Below, piece by piece: positions 18,971-27,367 of a DNA stretch of 64,000 nt (position 1 is its first letter; the number at the start of each line of letters is the position of its first letter). This DNA is from Planotetraspora silvatica (lineage in GTDB: Bacteria; Actinomycetota; Actinomycetes; Streptosporangiales; Streptosporangiaceae). The translations under genes were made by a program, and so were the position numbers. The stretch covers positions 186,001 through 250,000 of the forward strand of contig NZ_BOOQ01000009.1 in the NCBI RefSeq assembly GCF_016863315.1, given 5' to 3'. Below the pieces are notes generated by a model. The model did not search any database. It was not told where the DNA came from and saw only the letters and a program-made list of their open reading frames with translations.

Positions 18971-21267
18971 GATTGCGCAGGAACGGTCGCGTCCGATTCG
19001 GAGTACGGCGCAAGCTCGCCCTGCTCCTCGTCGCCTTCGCGGCGTTCGTGATGTTGCCATTCGCGTTCCCCGCCGACACGGCGAGCGCGGCCGGACCGTG
19101 TGACCTCTCGTCCGAGCTCGCCCCCGAGATCGTGGGCGGCGGCGTGGACGGCCTGGTCGAGCCCCCGCCGCCGGACTCGGACGGCACGGCGGGAGCCGCC
19201 GGAGCGCAGGCCGCCCCCAAGGAGCCCCTCACCAATTACGACCGGTACGGCATGGCCGGTCAGTACTGGCACACCTACGGCCTCGGCTGCTCGGACGTCA
19301 CGGCGGTCCTCGGCAACGCGTGGGCCAACACGGTCTTCTCCTGGGCCAAGGCGGTCGACCGGATCACGATCAGCACCTACCAGGCCGCGGCCGCCGAGGG
19401 ACCGCTCCAGCCGATCAAGAATGTCGCCGACGAGGTCGTCACCAACCTCGCCGACGCGATGTACTGGCCCTATCTGCGGCCGATCGTCATCCTCGGCGCG
19501 ATCTGGCTGGCGTGGTACGGCCTGATCCGCAAGCGGGCCACCACCACGACCGAGGGCGTCATCTGGATGGTCCTCGCGGTCACGGTGGCGATCTGGTTCT
19601 TCAGCCGCCCCGGCGACTTCACCTCTCTCGGCAAGACCGTGACCGACAAGACCGGGGAGGTCGTCAACTCCGCCTTCTCCGGGCTGCCGGGCGCGGGCGG
19701 CGCGTCCTGCCTGCCGACCAAGGGCGACGCCACCGCGCAACCCCAGCCCGGCGGGTACGGCCAGCAGGGCACTCCGGGCGTCGACCAGAACGCCGACGCG
19801 CTGTGGTCCACGCTCGTGTGCAAGCCCTGGTTGATGGGCGAGTTCGGCACCGCCGACGCGAACGCCCCGATCGTCAAGACGTTCGGCGCCGACCTGCTCG
19901 ACATCCAGGCGATCGACGCCGGCGAACAGGCCGCGAAACAGATGCCGAGCGGCGACGCCCACCAGAAACGGTTCGAAGAGGAGATCGCCAAGCCGCTGGA
20001 GAACAACCCGACGTTCTTCCTCCTTCAGGGCAAGGACTGGACCAGCCGTCTCGGCATCGCCATCGGCGCCTTCATCGCGGCGATGGTCGCGGGCCTGCTC
20101 ATCTTCCTGGTGGCGGTGTCACTGCTGGTGCTCAAGGTGGGCTTCCTGCTGTTGCTGATGCTCGGGCCGATCTTCCTGCTCATCGGCGTGCATCCCGGCT
20201 CCGGGCGGATCATCGCGATGCGCTGGGTCGAGATGCTGGTCGGCACATTGTTGCGCCAGGCCGTGCTGGCCCTGGTCCTGAGCATCCTGGTGTACGGCTA
20301 TGCGTTGATCATCTCGACCAACCTGCCGTGGGGCATGCAGATCCTGTTCATGGCGCTGCTGACGATCGCCGTCTTCTTCTACAGACGTCCGTTCCAGCAT
20401 CTGTTCGCCTCGATGGACGGTCACACGCTCGCGACCAGGATGCTCGGAGACGCGGCGACCGCGCCCACGCTGTCGCGCGCGGCGAACGCGCTGCCGCCGG
20501 TGGCGGCCACACGTGCCGCCCGGTGGGGCCTGCGCAAGGCCGAGCCCGTCATGGGCGCGGCCGCGATGGCGACCGGGGTGGCGACCGCCGCGGCGGCGAC
20601 GTCCGTGGCGCAGGGCCGCGTACGCGGTGAGGAGGGTGCGGCCACGGCGGCGGGACAGGCCCGTGCCAGGGCGGGCGCTCAGCCGGAACCGCTGGAGACC
20701 GACCCGCAGGCCGCCGGGCGCCGCAAGGCCGGGGGAACGGTTCCCCGCACCGGCTCGGCGCCGCCGCTCAACCTCACCGGCGTCCGGCCCGCCGACGCCC
20801 CCCGGCCGTCCAGGCCCGCGCGGCCGGGTCGTCCTCCCTCGAGCCCGGCGCCGCGCGGCGGAACCGGCGGAGGCGGCGGCGGACCGGTCCCGAGCTCCGG
20901 AGGATCCGGTTCGGGTTCGGGTTCGAGATCCGGCTCCGGTGGTGGCGGCGGCTGGTTCAGTGGTCGCTCGGGCGGCTGGTCCTCCCGGCCTTCCACACCC
21001 AGCGGCTCGCGCGGTTTAGGCGGCGGACGATCGTCCGGTGGTGGTGGCGGCTCCTCCTCGTCGTCACGCCGATCCGACTCGTCCGGAGGCTCGGGGGGTC
21101 GCTCCCGTCCGGCGCCTCCGCGTGACAACGGGTCCTCCAGCAGGTCGAGATCCTCCGACGCGCCACCGTTGTGGTTGCAGAGCAGGGGCGACACCAGGCG
21201 AGGATCCGGCGACGCGCCCACCCCGTTCTGGGCGCGCCCCACCGACCGAGACTCCCGAGACACCTGA
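18967..21267 (+). CDS. VirB6/TrbL-like polytopic membrane protein
   Basis: A 766-residue protein with a cleavable-looking signal (KLALLLVAFAAFVMLPFAF, ending near AAGPCD), an exterior segment, then several transmembrane helices. The strongest cluster lies at about residues 360-480: GAFIAAMVAGLLIFLVAVSL, LLLLMLGPIFLLIGVHPG and AVLALVLSILVYGYALI. The last third is cytosolic low complexity, Ala-rich then Gly/Ser-rich, ending in PTDRDSRDT. Topology and position after virB4 fit the VirB6/TrbL inner-membrane channel. TTG at 18967 overlaps the VirB4-like stop by 4 nt. Confidence 0.75.
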   Translation: MRLRRNGRVRFGVRRKLALLLVAFAAFVMLPFAFPADTASAAGPCDLSSELAPEIVGGGVDGLVEPPPPDSDGTAGAAGAQAAPKEPLTNYDRYGMAGQYWHTYGLGCSDVTAVLGNAWANTVFSWAKAVDRITISTYQAAAAEGPLQPIKNVADEVVTNLADAMYWPYLRPIVILGAIWLAWYGLIRKRATTTTEGVIWMVLAVTVAIWFFSRPGDFTSLGKTVTDKTGEVVNSAFSGLPGAGGASCLPTKGDATAQPQPGGYGQQGTPGVDQNADALWSTLVCKPWLMGEFGTADANAPIVKTFGADLLDIQAIDAGEQAAKQMPSGDAHQKRFEEEIAKPLENNPTFFLLQGKDWTSRLGIAIGAFIAAMVAGLLIFLVAVSLLVLKVGFLLLLMLGPIFLLIGVHPGSGRIIAMRWVEMLVGTLLRQAVLALVLSILVYGYALIISTNLPWGMQILFMALLTIAVFFYRRPFQHLFASMDGHTLATRMLGDAATAPTLSRAANALPPVAATRAARWGLRKAEPVMGAAAMATGVATAAAATSVAQGRVRGEEGAATAAGQARARAGAQPEPLETDPQAAGRRKAGGTVPRTGSAPPLNLTGVRPADAPRPSRPARPGRPPSSPAPRGGTGGGGGGPVPSSGGSGSGSGSRSGSGGGGGWFSGRSGGWSSRPSTPSGSRGLGGGRSSGGGGGSSSSSRRSDSSGGSGGRSRPAPPRDNGSSSRSRSSDAPPLWLQSRGDTRRGSGDAPTPFWARPTDRDSRDT

Positions 21268-21277
21268 CGCAGGCTTG

Positions 21278-21925
21278 ATGACGACCCAAGGAACCGACCG
21301 CAGGAAGGGGCTCGCCTTCGCGGGCGCCGTCGTCGTGCTCGCGGCCGTCGGCGTGTACCTGACGATGAGCCCGTCGTCCGGAGGCGCCGACCGCACGGAG
21401 ACGGTGGCGGAGCAGGCGCCGGCCGCCGTCGCGTCCACCCAGGCTCCGGCCCCCGCGCCGAGCCAGGTGGCGGTCACCCCCGGCACGTTCGACGTGTACC
21501 GCTACCTGCCGCTGTCGAGGAGCGAGCTCGGCGCGGCGGCCGACCTCGCTCGGCGGTTCACCGCCTCGTACGGGACGTTCGAGTACTCCGAGGACCCGGC
21601 GGCCTTCGCGACGCGGCTGAACGCGTTCTCCACGGCCGAATTCGGGGCGCAGCTCACCCGGGCCATGACCGACCCGGCGGTGGTCCAGCAGAACAAGGCC
21701 GACCGCGTCGTCTCCACGGGCTCGGCACAGGTGGTCTCGATCCGCGACATGACGGCCAACACGGTCGTGTTCGTCGTCGGCTCCGTCCGCCACGTGATCG
21801 CCCGGAGCGGTGAGAAGGACCAGAACGACCAGTACGCCGTCACCGTGATCAAGGCGGCCGCCGACTGGCGGGTCTACGACATGGAACCCGCGGGTGCCGG
21901 TCAGGACGGGGACACCTCACCGTGA
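21278..21925 (+). CDS. Membrane-anchored NTF2-like protein of the secretion operon
   Basis: A 215-residue protein with one N-terminal helix (GLAFAGAVVVLAAVGVYLTM), an Ala/Pro/Gln-rich linker, and an exterior domain of about 140 residues beginning DVYRYLPLSRSELGAAADLA and containing FTASYGTFEYSEDPAAFATR and DQYAVTVIKAAADWRVYDME. One helix plus one small alpha/beta domain is the VirB8 plan, so it may be a second VirB8-like subunit beside the TcpC-like protein; there is no signature motif. The end overlaps the next gene by 4 nt (GTGA). Start ATG 21278 is likely; TTG 21275 is possible. Confidence 0.6.
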   Translation: MTTQGTDRRKGLAFAGAVVVLAAVGVYLTMSPSSGGADRTETVAEQAPAAVASTQAPAPAPSQVAVTPGTFDVYRYLPLSRSELGAAADLARRFTASYGTFEYSEDPAAFATRLNAFSTAEFGAQLTRAMTDPAVVQQNKADRVVSTGSAQVVSIRDMTANTVVFVVGSVRHVIARSGEKDQNDQYAVTVIKAAADWRVYDMEPAGAGQDGDTSP

Positions 21926-23064
21926 CGGCACCTCCGCGCACAGGCTTGGCTTCGCGGGGCCTGCGGAGCCTGCGGGTGATCAGAGCGGGCGGGGGTTCGT
22001 GGCGGGTCATCGCCATCGTTCTCACACTGATCGTTCCCCTGACGTTGTTCGGCTCGATCATCCTGATGTCGCCGTCCCCGTCGATCTTCATCGGAGGGAG
22101 TTTCGGCGCGGACTGCGCGTCGGCGGCCTCGGCGGCGGACGCGTCGCAGACCGCGGCCTCCGACATCCCGGCGGACTATCTGCGGATCTACAAGAAGGTC
22201 GGCCAGGAGATCGGCGTCCAATGGAACGTCCTGGCCGCCATCGGCAAGCGGGAGACCGACCACGGCCGATCACAGCTTCCCGGTGTCAGCAGCGGCACCA
22301 ACTACGCGGGCGCGGCCGGCCCGATGCAGTTCCTGATCAGCACCTGGGGCGGCAAGTCCAAGATCAAGATACGTCCCGGGATCAACGGGTACGCGTCGGA
22401 CGGCGACGGCGACGGTTACGGCGACGTCTACGATCCCGCCGACGCCATCCTGGGCGCGGCCAAGATGCTCAAACGCAACGGCGCCCCCGACGACCTGCCA
22501 CGGGCGATCTTCGTCTACAACCGAGCGACGTGGTACGTCGACCAGGTTCTGGAGATCGCCAAGCGCTACGCGGCCACAGGGGAGATCGGCGTCCCGTCCG
22601 ATGCGGATCCCGCGTGCGACGGCGGATACGTGGACAGCGCGTCCAGCGAGGTCGTGCAGAAGATTCTGGAGTACGCGCTGGCCCAGCGGGGCAAGCCGTA
22701 CCGCTGGGGTGGGACGGGTCCCGACGCCTTCGACTGCTCGGGAATCATCTACATGGCCTACCGGAACGCCGGGTTGTCGATTCCGCGTACGACGTTCGGG
22801 CAGTGGCCCTTCGGCGTACAGGTGCGCGCCGGCAACGAACAGCCGGGCGACCTGGTGTTCTTCAACGCCGGCCCGAACAACGGCCCGGGCCGCCCCGGCC
22901 ACGTCGGCATGGTCGTCTCGAAGGGGAAGATGATCGAGGCCCGGTGCACCCTGTGCGGGCCCATCAAGGTCACGGGATACACCGACCGGCCCAACATCGT
23001 GGGATTCACCCGCCCGCTGGAGAACGCCGATGTGCTCGCGCAGTTGAAGCGCGCCATAACCTGA
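21922..23064 (+). CDS. Bifunctional lytic transglycosylase / NlpC-P60 (C40) peptidase
   Basis: A 380-residue cell-wall hydrolase, the VirB1 role in conjugation systems. One membrane helix lies at about 28-52 (VIAIVLTLIVPLTLFGSII). The transglycosylase domain has VGQEIGVQWNVLAAIGKRET with the catalytic Glu at about 110, then AAGPMQFLISTWG and AIFVYNRATWYVDQVL. The C40 peptidase domain begins about residue 245: AQRGKPYRWGGTGPDAFDCS with nucleophile Cys near 272, QPGDLVFFN, and catalytic His in GHVGMVVSKGKMIEA. The calcium-loop-like DGDGDGYGD occurs between the lobes. It would open the peptidoglycan for the channel. Confidence 0.9.
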   Translation: MTAPPRTGLASRGLRSLRVIRAGGGSWRVIAIVLTLIVPLTLFGSIILMSPSPSIFIGGSFGADCASAASAADASQTAASDIPADYLRIYKKVGQEIGVQWNVLAAIGKRETDHGRSQLPGVSSGTNYAGAAGPMQFLISTWGGKSKIKIRPGINGYASDGDGDGYGDVYDPADAILGAAKMLKRNGAPDDLPRAIFVYNRATWYVDQVLEIAKRYAATGEIGVPSDADPACDGGYVDSASSEVVQKILEYALAQRGKPYRWGGTGPDAFDCSGIIYMAYRNAGLSIPRTTFGQWPFGVQVRAGNEQPGDLVFFNAGPNNGPGRPGHVGMVVSKGKMIEARCTLCGPIKVTGYTDRPNIVGFTRPLENADVLAQLKRAIT

Positions 23065-23070
23065 TCGACC

Positions 23071-23466
23071 ATGGACGCCATCAGAAGGCTCGTCGTGGGG
23101 GCCGCGATCGTGCAGGACGGCCGGGTTCTCGCCGCGCAGCGGGCGGAGCCGGAGGCGCTCAGGGGAGGCTGGGAGTTCCCCGGCGGGAAGGTGGAACCCG
23201 GTGAGAGCGACCTCGACGCGCTGGTCCGCGAGTGCGTGGAGGAGTTGGGCGTCGAGATCGTCCCGGGTGAGCGGGTCGCGGGGGAATGGCCGCTGCCGAA
23301 CGGCTACGTGATGCGCGTCTGGTTCGCAAGCATCCGGCGAGGCGTGCCGGAGGCCCGGGAACACCTCGCGTTGCGCTGGCTGCCGCACCACGAGTTGTAC
23401 GACGTCGCGTGGCTGTCCCCCGACCTGCCGATCGTGGCGGCGGTCGAAAAGATCCTCTGGGAATAG
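23071..23466 (+). CDS. Nudix hydrolase, MutT-like
   Basis: A 131-residue pyrophosphohydrolase. The Nudix box is complete: G39-x5-E45-x7-R53-E54-x2-E57-E58-x-G60, within FPGGKVEPGESDLD and LVRECVEELG. The N terminus VGAAIVQDGRVLAAQRAEPE and the overall size match the CTP/8-oxo-dGTP MutT subgroup. It begins 7 nt after the transglycosylase/peptidase gene, so it is probably in the same transcript. Housekeeping nucleotide sanitation is the default role; whether it belongs functionally to the secretion locus is not shown. Confidence 0.88.
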   Translation: MDAIRRLVVGAAIVQDGRVLAAQRAEPEALRGGWEFPGGKVEPGESDLDALVRECVEELGVEIVPGERVAGEWPLPNGYVMRVWFASIRRGVPEAREHLALRWLPHHELYDVAWLSPDLPIVAAVEKILWE

Positions 23467-23573
23467 TGGGTGACGAGTGGGGAACGGAAATGGCGTTCGG
23501 GGGCAGGCTTTGCCATCATTTGAGCAGAACTAGACTGTTCCAAGGCCTAGACCGAAAGGGTGGAGGCGAGCGG

Positions 23574-24653
23574 GTGGTACGACGCGCACAGCTGAGAGCC
23601 GTGTCCTCCGTCGCGGCCTCGTTGGGGGTCGCCGCCGTGGCGGTGTTCGCGGCAGGGCCGGTGTTCGGCGTGACCGCCGACGCCGAGCCGACCGACCCCG
23701 CGGGTGATCCGGGTGGAGCCGCGCCGACGGTCACGGTGACGACGACCGTCACCACGACCACGACCGAGACGGCCACGGCGACCGCGACGGCGACCGCGAC
23801 GGCGACGGCGACCAAGACCGTGAAGCCGCCTCCGCCGGTGTCGCAGCCTGTGGTCACGGTGACGATCACCAAGACGCCGACGCCGACGGCGAAGTCGACC
23901 CCGGTCGTCACGGTCACCGTCACCCAGGCGCGGACACCGCCGCCCGTCACCGTCACCCAGACCGCGACGATTCCGGGCCTGGGGTTGCCGCTCCTGTCCA
24001 CGAACGTGGCCGCCCCGCCGCCGCTGGCGCTGACCACGCCGACGCCGGACCCGGCTGTCATCCTGGCTCCCGCGCAGCCGACGCCGATGCCGATGCCGAC
24101 GCCCACGTTCGAGGATCCGACGCCCGAGTCGGTGCCGATCGAGATCCGCAACGCCACTCCCGAGTTCGACCAGGTGACGGTCAGCCGCAAGCTGTCGATC
24201 CTGGCCGCGGTGCTGGTGTTGCTCGCCCTGCTCGCCTGGCTCATCTTCGAAGGCAGGCTCCGGCGGATGGCGCACGCGGCGGCTGTGCGGAAGGCGGGAC
24301 CGCGGGCGTGGCGAACTCCCACGACGCCTGCGCCCGAGGGTTCCGTGCCCGACGGCCAGGGGCACCCGCAGATGGTCGGCTACGTGCCGGTGCAGGGCTA
24401 TCCGGCGGGACAGTTGCCGTACGGATACCCCCAGGCCTACGGGTACCCGCAGATCTACGCCCACCCGTACCCGTACCCGTACCCCGAGCAGGCCGAGGTC
24501 GAGGTCGAGCAGGCCGAGCCCGCGAAGGTCGAGGCCGCGAAGGCCGAGGTCGATCAGGCCGGCAAGCCGGAGGGGCCCGAGCAGGCCGAGGGCGCGAAGG
24601 TCGAGGGCGCGAAGGCCGAGTCTGAGCAGACCGACAAGGTCGGCAAGGACTAA
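23574..24653 (+). CDS. Thr/Val-repeat surface protein with single membrane helix
   Basis: A 359-residue protein I cannot name. Residues 1-36 are a signal sequence (SSVAASLGVAAVAVFAAGPV). Residues about 48-135 are almost entirely Thr/Val/Ala/Pro repeats (TVTVTTTVTTTTTETATATA), a likely extended exterior stalk. One transmembrane helix lies at about 207-226 (ILAAVLVLLALLAWLIFEG). The cytosolic end has a Tyr/Pro-rich block (PYGYPQAYGYPQIYAHPYP) and an acidic tail of repeated VEQAE/AKVE units. GTG 23574 follows GGAGG at 7 nt. It ends at a strong terminator shared with the sdh1 operon. Confidence 0.7.
   Translation: MVRRAQLRAVSSVAASLGVAAVAVFAAGPVFGVTADAEPTDPAGDPGGAAPTVTVTTTVTTTTTETATATATATATATATKTVKPPPPVSQPVVTVTITKTPTPTAKSTPVVTVTVTQARTPPPVTVTQTATIPGLGLPLLSTNVAAPPPLALTTPTPDPAVILAPAQPTPMPMPTPTFEDPTPESVPIEIRNATPEFDQVTVSRKLSILAAVLVLLALLAWLIFEGRLRRMAHAAAVRKAGPRAWRTPTTPAPEGSVPDGQGHPQMVGYVPVQGYPAGQLPYGYPQAYGYPQIYAHPYPYPYPEQAEVEVEQAEPAKVEAAKAEVDQAGKPEGPEQAEGAKVEGAKAESEQTDKVGKD
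23766..23812 (+). repeat. In-gene tandem repeat encoding Thr-Ala
   Basis: GCGACCGCGACG-type 12-bp units repeat within the surface-protein gene and encode alternating Thr-Ala. Such a tract can change length by slipped replication. Confidence 0.6.
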
Positions 24654-24663
24654 ACGAGAAAGA

Positions 24664-24702
24664 AAAAGCGCCGGCCGGAGGATTCCTCCGGCCGGCGCTT
24701 TT
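24664..24702. terminator. Strong bidirectional terminator
   Basis: A 19-bp stem without mismatch (arm AAAAGCGCCGGCCGGAGGA at 24664-24682) folds around a minimal loop, followed by T-rich runs on both strands. It ends the surface-protein gene and the sdh1 operon. Confidence 0.9.
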
Positions 24703-24714
24703 CTGTGTGGACTC

Positions 24715-25470
24715 TCAGACGCCGGAGCGCTTGAAGATCTTGGAGCCCAGCCACACGAGCGGGTCGTACTTCCGGTCGACCACGCGCTCCTTCATCGGGA
24801 TCAGCGCGTTGTCGGTGATCTTGATGTGCTCGGGGCAGACCTCCGTACAACACTTGGTGATGTTGCAGTAGCCGAGGCCGTGCTCCTCCTGGGCCGACTC
24901 CTTGCGGTCGAGCTCGTCATAGGGGTGCATGTCGAGCTCGGCGATGCGCATGAGGAAACGCGGGCCGGCGAAGGCCGGCTTGTTCTCGTCGTGGTCGCGG
25001 ATCACGTGGCAGACGTTGTTGCACATGAAGCATTCGATGCACTTGCGGAACTCCTGGGACCGCTCGACATCGATCTGCTGCATGCGGTACTCGCCCGGCT
25101 TCACATCCTTGGGCGGGGTGAACGAGGGGATCTCCCGCGCCTTCTGGTAGTTGAACGAGACGTCGCAGACCAGGTCCTTGATGACCGGGAACGTCCGCAT
25201 CGGCGTGACCGTGATGGTCTCGGTCTCCTCGAACGTGGACATCCGGGTCATGCAGCCCAGCCGGGGCCTGCCGTTGATCTCCATCGAGCACGACCCGCAC
25301 TTGCCGGCCTTGCAGTTCCACCGGACCGCGAGGTCGGGGACCTGGGTGGCCTGCAACCGGTGGATGACGTCGAGGACGACCTCGCCCTCGTTCACCTCGA
25401 CGGTGAAGTCCTCGAGCTGTCCCTCGCCGCCTTCGCCGCGCCAGACGCGGAACTTCGCCTTGTAACCCAT
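24715..25470 (-). CDS. sdhB: Succinate dehydrogenase iron-sulfur subunit (Sdh1 type)
   Basis: A 251-residue electron-transfer subunit linking the flavoprotein to quinone. Clusters: [2Fe-2S] ligands in CKAGKCGSCSMEINGRPRLG followed by CMTRM; the 4Fe/3Fe ligands in CIECFMCNNVCHVI and CCTEVCPEHIK. ATG at 25470 shares its A with the sdhA stop (TGATG), so it is translationally coupled. The protein is longer on the C-terminal side than E. coli SdhB and fits the mycobacterial Sdh1 (Rv0247c) group by size and gene order. Confidence 0.93.
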   Translation of the reverse strand: MGYKAKFRVWRGEGGEGQLEDFTVEVNEGEVVLDVIHRLQATQVPDLAVRWNCKAGKCGSCSMEINGRPRLGCMTRMSTFEETETITVTPMRTFPVIKDLVCDVSFNYQKAREIPSFTPPKDVKPGEYRMQQIDVERSQEFRKCIECFMCNNVCHVIRDHDENKPAFAGPRFLMRIAELDMHPYDELDRKESAQEEHGLGYCNITKCCTEVCPEHIKITDNALIPMKERVVDRKYDPLVWLGSKIFKRSGV

Positions 25471-27356
25471 CACGACTCCTTGACCGCGGCGTCGTACTCC
25501 GCCAGCTCGTCTTCGGTGAGGTACTTCTCAAGCTCGGACCGCTCGAAGAGGCTGATCAGGTCGCCCCGCATGGACGGCTGGACCTTCTCTTCGACCGTAA
25601 CGCCGGAACCGTCCGGCGCGGCGGAGCAGACGAGCAGCTTCTGCCGCCAATCGGCGGACATGACGGGGAAGTCGTCGCGGGTGTGACCGCCGCGGCTCTC
25701 CTCCCGCAGCAGCGCGGCGCGGGCCACGCACTCGCTCACGAGGAGCATGTTGCGCAGGTCGATCGCCAGGTGCCAGCCGGGGTTGTAGACGCGGCTGCCG
25801 GACGAGCCCGTGTTCTTCGACCGCTCCTTGAGCTTCTCGACGACCTGGAGCGCCTCGGAGATCTCTCCGGCCTTCCGGATGATCCCGACGAGGTCGTTCA
25901 TCGTGCGCTGGAGCTCGTGGTGCACCTCGTAGGGGTTCTCCCCTCCGGTCCGCTCCAGGGGCGCCACGGCCTCCGCCTTGGCGTCCGTCACGTCGGCGGC
26001 CGAGGGCCGAGTGGCCAGCCCGTCGACGTAGGCCGACGCGCCCAGGCCGGCGCGGCGGCCGAAGACCAGGAGGTCGGACAGGGAGTTGCCGCCCAGGCGG
26101 TTCGAGCCGTGCATGCCGCCCGAGACCTCTCCGGCGGCGAACAGGCCGGGCACGGACGCGGCGCCCGTGTCGGCCTCCACCTCCACGCCGCCCATGATGT
26201 AGTGGCAGGTCGGACCGACCTGCATGGGCTCCTGGGTGATGTCCACGTCCGCCAGCTCCTTGAACTGGTGGTGCATGGACGGCAGACGCTTGATGATCTC
26301 GGCCGCGGGGAGGCGGCTGGAGACGTCGAGGAACACGCCGCCCTGCGGCGATCCACGCCCGGCCTTCACCTCGGAGTTGATGGCCCTGGCCACCTCGTCA
26401 CGGGGCAGCAGCTCCGGAGGCCGGCGGTTGTTCGCCTGGTCGGTGTACCAGCGGTCGCCCTCCTCCTCGGTCGTCGCGTACTTGTCCTTGAAGACGTCCG
26501 GCACGTAGTCGAACATGAACCGGCGGCCCTCGGAGTTGCGCAGCACACCGCCGTCGCCGCGGACCGACTCGGTGACGAGGATCCCGCGCACCGACGGAGG
26601 CCAGACCATCCCGGTCGGGTGGAACTGGATGAACTCCATGTTGATCAGCTTGGCGCCCGCGAGCACGGCCAGCGCGTGGCCGTCGCCCGTGTACTCCCAG
26701 GAGTTCGAGGTGACGACGTAGGACTTGCCGATGCCGCCGGTCGCCAGCACCACGGCGGGGGCGTCGAAGACGATGAAGTCGCCCGTCTCACGCCAGTAGC
26801 CGAACGCGCCGGCGATGGCGTCGCCGTCCTTGAGGAGGCGCGTGATCGTGCACTCGGCGAACACCTTGATGAACGCCTCGGGGTCGCCGTGCTCGCGCTC
26901 GTCCTCCTGCTGGAGGGCGACGACCCGCTGCTGCAGCGTGCGGATCAGCTCCAGGCCCGTACGGTCGCCGACGTGGGCGAGACGCGGGTACTCGTGGCCG
27001 CCGAAGTTCCGCTGACTGATCTTGCCGTCCTTGGTGCGGTCGAACAGCGCACCCCACTCCTCCAACTCCCAGACGCGGTCCGGGGCCTCCTTGGCGTGCA
27101 GTTCCGCCATCCGCCAGTTGTTGAGGAACTTGCCTCCGCGCATGGTGTCGCGGAAGTGAACCATCCAGTTGTCGTCGGAGTTGACGTTGCCCATCGCGGC
27201 GGCGGCGCCGCCCTCGGCCATGACCGTGTGGGCCTTGCCGAAGAGCGACTTGCAGATGATGGCGGTCCGCTTGCCCTGCTGCCGCGCCTCGATCGCCGCG
27301 CGCAGGCCGGCTCCGCCGGCTCCGATGACGACGACGTCGTATTCGTGACGCTCCAC
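25470..27356 (-). CDS. sdhA: Succinate dehydrogenase flavoprotein subunit (Sdh1 type)
   Basis: A 628-residue FAD subunit oxidising succinate to fumarate. The dinucleotide fold begins at once: EYDVVVIGAGGAGLRAAIEA. The FAD-attachment region is GKAHTVMAEGGAAAAMGNVN. Active-site segments HPTGM, RGDGGVLRNSEGRRFM and the C-terminal GEVSGGMHGSNRLGGNSLSD are present. GTG at 27356 follows AAGGA at 8 nt and gives the expected N terminus; the frame runs open upstream through the anchor gene but without homology. It sits between sdhC and sdhB in a C-A-B order. Confidence 0.95.
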   Translation of the reverse strand: MERHEYDVVVIGAGGAGLRAAIEARQQGKRTAIICKSLFGKAHTVMAEGGAAAAMGNVNSDDNWMVHFRDTMRGGKFLNNWRMAELHAKEAPDRVWELEEWGALFDRTKDGKISQRNFGGHEYPRLAHVGDRTGLELIRTLQQRVVALQQEDEREHGDPEAFIKVFAECTITRLLKDGDAIAGAFGYWRETGDFIVFDAPAVVLATGGIGKSYVVTSNSWEYTGDGHALAVLAGAKLINMEFIQFHPTGMVWPPSVRGILVTESVRGDGGVLRNSEGRRFMFDYVPDVFKDKYATTEEEGDRWYTDQANNRRPPELLPRDEVARAINSEVKAGRGSPQGGVFLDVSSRLPAAEIIKRLPSMHHQFKELADVDITQEPMQVGPTCHYIMGGVEVEADTGAASVPGLFAAGEVSGGMHGSNRLGGNSLSDLLVFGRRAGLGASAYVDGLATRPSAADVTDAKAEAVAPLERTGGENPYEVHHELQRTMNDLVGIIRKAGEISEALQVVEKLKERSKNTGSSGSRVYNPGWHLAIDLRNMLLVSECVARAALLREESRGGHTRDDFPVMSADWRQKLLVCSAAPDGSGVTVEEKVQPSMRGDLISLFERSELEKYLTEDELAEYDAAVKES

Positions 27357-27367
27357 GTTGAGAATCC

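Noticed and set aside
16052-19060. 1002-codon minus-strand frame opposite the VirB4-like gene
   Set aside because: No recognisable domain, and it spans three well-supported plus-strand genes.
12085-23064. Complete integrative conjugative element
   Set aside because: No relaxase, coupling protein, replication gene or intact integrase, and I found no flanking direct repeat or tRNA target.
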